The notes under the pieces are model-generated. The model was not told the origin of the DNA. It worked only from the letters and a program-made list of their open reading frames with translations, and did no database searches. The translations under genes were made by a program, and so were the position numbers. A stretch of DNA of 64,000 nucleotides from Macrostomum hystrix (Eukaryota > Platyhelminthes > Macrostomidae): NCBI GenBank assembly GCA_950097015.1, contig CATNEN010000038.1, forward strand, positions 1,736,001-1,800,000, written 5' to 3'. How positions within the stretch are numbered: position 1 is the first letter of the stretch; each line of letters starts with the position of its first letter. Of the stretch, positions 59,901 through 64,000 are shown in pieces.

Positions 59901-62416
59901 TGAGGATCTGTGAGGGATGTCTGGGGATCTGTGAGGGATGTGTGAGGATCTGAAGGCTCACCAAAATGTCTCTAGACGCCTCGAATCGATCCTTGATCGG
60001 AGCCAGCAGTCGCGGATCGCAGCCGATCTGCAGGAAATTCGGCGCAGCCGATGCGACTGCGGCTGCATCTGAGCCGGTCGACGAAGCTAACGGCACCGAT
60101 GTCGGTACCGAAGTCGGCTGACTGCCGCTGGTCGCCGCAGGCGCAGATGCGGCCGCCGCTGTGAAGAGCGAATTCTGCCCCGGCTGCGGAGGCGGTTGCG
60201 GTGGCGGCGCCTGAGACGACAAACCGCTGAGCAGCTGGTCGAGCGCCGAGTCCACCTGCTCAGGAATCTGCTCGGCTGTTGCTGGTGAATGGCGAGCGGC
60301 AGTTGGTTAAGGAATTGGGATCATAGGACCACATCAGACTGCCAAATCCGACTTCTTCAATCACTTGCTTAAAGAGATTTTGCCCTCTCATCTCTTCCCG
60401 TGTATAATCTCTCCCAATGCCTTATCTCTTCCTATTTCTACCCTGTCTATACCCTATCTGTCCACTGTCTCATCTGTCCACTGTCTCATCTGTCCACTGT
60501 CTCATCTGTCCACTGTCTCATCTGTCCACTGTCTTAGCTGTCCACTGTTTTATCTGTCCACAGTTTTATCTGTCCACTGTTTTATCTGTCCACTGTCTCA
60601 TCTGTCCACTGTCTCATCTGTCCACTGTTTTATCTGTCCACTGTCTCATCTGTCCACTGTCTTATCTGTCCACTGTTTTATCTGTCCACTGGTTTATCTG
60701 TCCACTGTTTCATCTGTCCACTGTCATATCTGACCACTGTTTTTTCTGTCAACTGTCTCATCTGTCTACTGTCTCATCTGTCTACTGTCTCATCTGTCTC
60801 ATCTGTCTCATCTGTCTACTGTCTGATCTGTCTACTGTCTGATCTGTCTACTGTCTGATCTGTCTACTGTCTCATCTGTCCATTGTCTCATCTGTCTACT
60901 GTCTCATCTGTCCACTGTCTCATCTGTCTACTGTCTCATCTGTCTACTGTCTCATCTGTCTACTGTCTCATCTGTCTACTGTCTCATCTGTCTACTGTCT
61001 CATCTGTCCACTGTTTTATCTGTCCACTGTTTTATCTGTCCACTCTTTTATCTGTCCACTGTCTCATCTGTCTATTGTCTTATCTGTCCACTGTCTCATC
61101 TCTCCCCTGTCTTATTTCTTCCCTGTTTTATCTCTCCAGTCTAAACTCTGTCATGTCTCCCCTTGACAAAATATTTGTGACAAGAAAGTAGCGTGTCTTA
61201 TCCAATTAGACTAATTAGATAGCGAAGCATTTGCCTACGCAAACAAATGCATAGTTACTCATTCCTCTAGCCCAGACAAAAAATAGTTTTTTTCAAAATC
61301 GCACTACTCTGTTCTATTAAAAGTACAAAACCAGCTGTTCCTAACCTCCTGAACAGCCTAACGTGACGGCCAGACTATCAGCCAGCCGGCGACCCGAACT
61401 GCCAGGCGCCGACAGACGCTGTAAATCGCTCACGCAGCCCAGCAGCTGACGCCTGGCCTCGCTGCCCAGAGACTCCGGTTGGACGCGACGCAGCAGGGCT
61501 TCGATAGCCGCCTGCTGCTGGTCCAGGCTGCTGGCTGGGGGCGCCGGGCCAGCCTGCGAATGGAGATTCAGGGGACAACTGGCTGCATATAAGACTAAAA
61601 CGGGTAACGTCCAATAAAATGCATGAGATCTTGATTCTCTGGTATGGGATCTTGATTCTCTGGTATGGGATCTTGATTCTCTGGTATGTGATCTTGATTC
61701 TCTGGTATGGGATCTTGATTCTCTGGTATGGGATCTTGATTCTCTGGTATGGGATCTTGATTCTCTGGTATGGGATCTTGATTCTATGGTATGGGGTATG
61801 GGATCTTGTTTCTATGGTATGGGATCTTGATTCTCTGGTATGGGATCTTGATTCTCTGGTATGGTATCTTGATTCTCTGGTCTGGCATCTTAATTGTCTG
61901 TATGGGATCTTGATTCTTTGGTATGAAATCCTTATTCTCTAACACAGGATCTTAATCTCAACACACGCTGTCAAACTGTCGCAAGTCAACATAGCCGCCG
62001 CCACCGCCCGCTTTGCTCCACGACTGTCGAGTTCGCCTTCGGTACTGACTCCAGCTGCGACGCAGGTCCACATCGTCCGGCCTGCGACCCCTGCTGTTGT
62101 ACGTCCTCGACCGGGCCGACTGCCTGAAGCCGGAGGACCCGGTGGAGATTTCGGCCAGCACGGGCCAGCCTGGGTCGATCGCCTGCACCGCTAGGTCCAG
62201 CTCGCGCATCACGGAGTCAGGAAATATCCCAATCCAAGATCGGCGCACTTCAAACATTTTCTCCCTGGCCGAATCGGAGTCTGTGGCGGCCACAGCAGCT
62301 ACAAAAGCGGACACAATGCCAACACTGAATAGCTTTGCATATGGCGACTGTGGCAGCTGCTTTACTATGGAGTCAATTAGGCCCAGGTAAGCCAGTCGCT
62401 CTTGAGGTGTCCTGGC
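56952..62416 (-). CDS. PCF11: PCF11 cleavage/polyadenylation and termination factor, 3' part
   Basis: Nuclear factor that binds the RNA polymerase II CTD and bridges 3'-end processing to termination. Exons: 62416-61967, 61553-61346, 60281-59962, 59289-58978, 58504-57999, 57843-56952; phases match, 895 residues plus stop. The first exon starts inside the CID (RLAYLGLIDSIVKQL, VRRSWIGIFP, LDLAVQAIDPGWPVL); CID helices 1-3 must lie upstream. A Pro/Gln/Ala-rich middle follows. The C-terminus holds both PCF11 zinc fingers: CPQCTLRF...RRHMDEHYRR and CGVCYEQFDTRWDDDTEDW...IYHPVC. An Ala run (~11 residues) separates them. Donors GTTGGA (57998) and GTTAGG (61345) are atypical. The 61967 donor (GTGTGT) could alternatively be placed a few codons earlier. 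Confidence 0.92.
58567..58731 (-). mobile_element. SINE-B copy with a clear tRNA-like head
   Basis: On the minus strand: GGGGGTTTTAGCCTAGTGGT, TAGAGCGTCCGATTCTGAAG, GTCGGCGGTTCGATTCC. These are a canonical box A and box B with tRNA spacing. The body then matches the other SINE-B copies. It lies in PCF11 intron 58505-58977. Confidence 0.75.
59380..59950. repeat. ~20-bp minisatellite, ~28 copies (PCF11 intron)
   Basis: Units such as GGATCTGTGAGGGATGTGTG occur in many variants. A block with TGTCGGATGCCTGGGGATCT recurs at 59621 and 59774, a 153-bp higher-order period. It fills most of intron 59290-59961. Confidence 0.85.
60452..61140. repeat. 16-bp minisatellite, ~43 copies (PCF11 intron)
   Basis: The unit is TCTGTCCACTGTCTCA, with TTTTA, TCTAC and GATC variants; the first half prefers CCAC and the second CTAC. 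It lies in intron 60282-61345. Confidence 0.92.
61625..61945. repeat. 21-bp minisatellite, ~15 copies (PCF11 intron)
   Basis: The unit is GATCTTGATTCTCTGGTATG plus G. It fills most of intron 61554-61966. The WYGILIL open frame across it is a by-product of the 21-bp period. Confidence 0.92.
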
Positions 62417-64000
62417 CTGTTTGAGTAGGTGAAAAACGGGGCCAATTTTTTTAGAAAGCCACTTTTGTTTTTTGTTATATATATCGAGACATTGCAAGTA
62501 TACCTTTGTGTGTATATTGTTGTCAATAAAAATGTGACAAGCACCCCATGAAGTGCCACAAATATATTATCAACTTTGTATAGATTTGCTGAAGGTGAGT
62601 ATCTATGCTTAATGTGGGGGAATTGTCTTAATTGTGAACAGTTCATAATTATACTCCAGGCAAGAACACTATTCTTTTCCTAACTTATAATGTTGAAAAT
62701 GCTTCATGCATGCCTAAGTACCTTAAAAAGGCTAGAGAAAACCCAACTTAGTGGAACAGTTTAGGCCAGTTGTGTCCTAGGTATACACAAGTCAGACAGG
62801 ATATTAATATGTAGCATCTAAAATGAACTTTTATTTCAGACTTAGTTACGCATCTAACTTTTTTCTATTTCCATAGACAACCCCACTTGTTCCACCAAGA
62901 AATACTAGCCTTCCCTTTTTCCCATAGATTAACTGTACCCAGCTCAACCTAATAAAGCCGACCACAGGAGCCAAGGCTCCCCTTCTTAACCCTGCTAAAA
63001 GAAATACAAGTTCACTGCCTTAGCTTAATTTGTTGTGGCTAAGAGCCACAAATATATACTACTTGAAAAAAGTGCATATTTATTTTTTTAAAACTGAAAT
63101 TTAACTGTGTTTCATTAAAGAAAATAATAAGAAAAGTGACAAACAATATAAATTTATCTAGAGTTGCTCTATAGCTATTGAACAAATTATATATAATTTT
63201 GTCTAATTATATAATTATTTAGACATTTTTAGAATAGACCAAAAAGGATTAAGTAGGGCCTAACATTAATGAAAAACTAAATTATATTAGGTATAAATGA
63301 AACAAGTATAATAAATTTAGAAATTTTAATTTTATCATGGCTAGGCCTACTTAACACATTTGCTACTATTAACACCTTGAATTTTGAAGGTGTTTGAAGC
63401 TTATTTGCTCTCTATGCTATAAGACTTTAAGTATCATTAAAGTATACTGATGAAGTGTAGACTACGAGCTATAGACCTACTAGTAGTATTTAGATAGACC
63501 TATTTTATTATAAAATACAGAAATCATTGTGAATATTGAATATTGTCTTGACTATATAATCTTTTTGATTTTTTAATATGGTAGTTAATAATTAAGTAGT
63601 CTAGCTAGAGATCCATAAGCTATGCAACTAGCCTATACTAGGCCAGCTAGCTATTAGATTTCTTTTGATTTAAATTATCATTAGGCCTATCTAATTATCC
63701 AATTGGTCATATCTGGATGAAAAGTTAAATCTCTGCTTGATTCTGTGCACTACTTTTGACAATTTAGGTTAGCGGAGCTTATGGAATTGTTAGAAAACAA
63801 ATGTTTATTTCATTTAAATTAAAATATTTAACGAACCAGCAATCCAATTCAAGTTTGTTAGTTTTTTTCCACTGAAATACTAGCTGCAAAATGGTTTGTT
63901 ATAGTTCATTACCATCTAACACAAAAAGTTTTCTAAAATGGAGTTCATGTTTTTTCTTGTCTAAGCTAAGGTCCAGTAGATAATGTAGGCCTACCTTAAA
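62417..64000. other. AT-rich intron / upstream sequence of PCF11
   Basis: No exon found, although the N-terminal half of the CID must be encoded here or beyond the window. It has a few AGGCCTA words and (A/T)-rich runs. Confidence 0.5.

Overview
This 64-kb window is nuclear DNA of an animal. All multi-exon genes have GT–AG introns and the encoded families are metazoan: an ABCA-type giant transporter, an IAP-like RING protein, alpha-tubulin, a tetraspanin, an NSD histone methyltransferase, a DEG/ENaC channel and PCF11. The GC-moderate coding DNA, tRNA-derived SINEs, very dense minisatellites and an acceptor site just upstream of one start codon would fit a spiralian, possibly a free-living flatworm such as Macrostomum. 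That placement is an inference with low to moderate confidence. I reconstructed seven loci by chaining exons with matching splice phase; the RING locus has two copies.

Layout. (1) 210–22802 (+): the 3' part of an ABCA12/13-like transporter, 36 exons and about 5,100 residues in the window, with the N-terminus beyond base 1. Its ectodomain is built from a recurrent paired-cysteine module. (2) 24859–25866 (+) and 28777–29784 (-): two nearly identical intact genes for a protein with a degenerate BIR and an IAP-type RING, in inverted orientation around a spacer full of SINEs. (3) 30653–32017 (-): a single-exon divergent alpha-tubulin. (4) 34291–37669 (-): a six-exon, 260-residue tetraspanin embedded in minisatellite arrays, with a 980-bp array downstream and a 2.4-kb 30-bp array upstream. 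(5) 41243–48579 (-): an NSD-family H3K36 methyltransferase with PWWP, PHD, PWWP, AWS-SET-post-SET, AT-hooks and a C-terminal PHD pair; the 5' end is not resolved. (6) 51287–53627 (+): a six-exon, 451-residue MFS transporter of the oxalate/formate-antiporter-like type. (7) 54539–56290 (-): an intronless DEG/ENaC channel. (8) 56952–62416 (-): the last six exons of PCF11, from inside the CID to the stop.

The non-coding fraction is unusual. At least fifteen different minisatellites occur (unit 16–40 bp), and most introns longer than about 150 bp in the tetraspanin, NSD and PCF11 genes hold either their own private minisatellite or a SINE. Three SINE families are visible: A (tRNA-like head, ATA-rich tail), B (tRNA-like head) and C (about 590 bp, one copy with a 14-bp target-site duplication inside an older repeat). 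An AT-rich segment (48.6–51.3 kb) holds a foldback element with long inverted repeats.

The genes do not form an evident pathway; they are ordinary neighbours. The most unusual signals are the modular ABCA ectodomain with two furin-like sites, the exon-precise inverted duplication of the RING gene, the nested higher-order 30-bp array, and the recurrent GTCTAACA core shared by three separate arrays around the tetraspanin.
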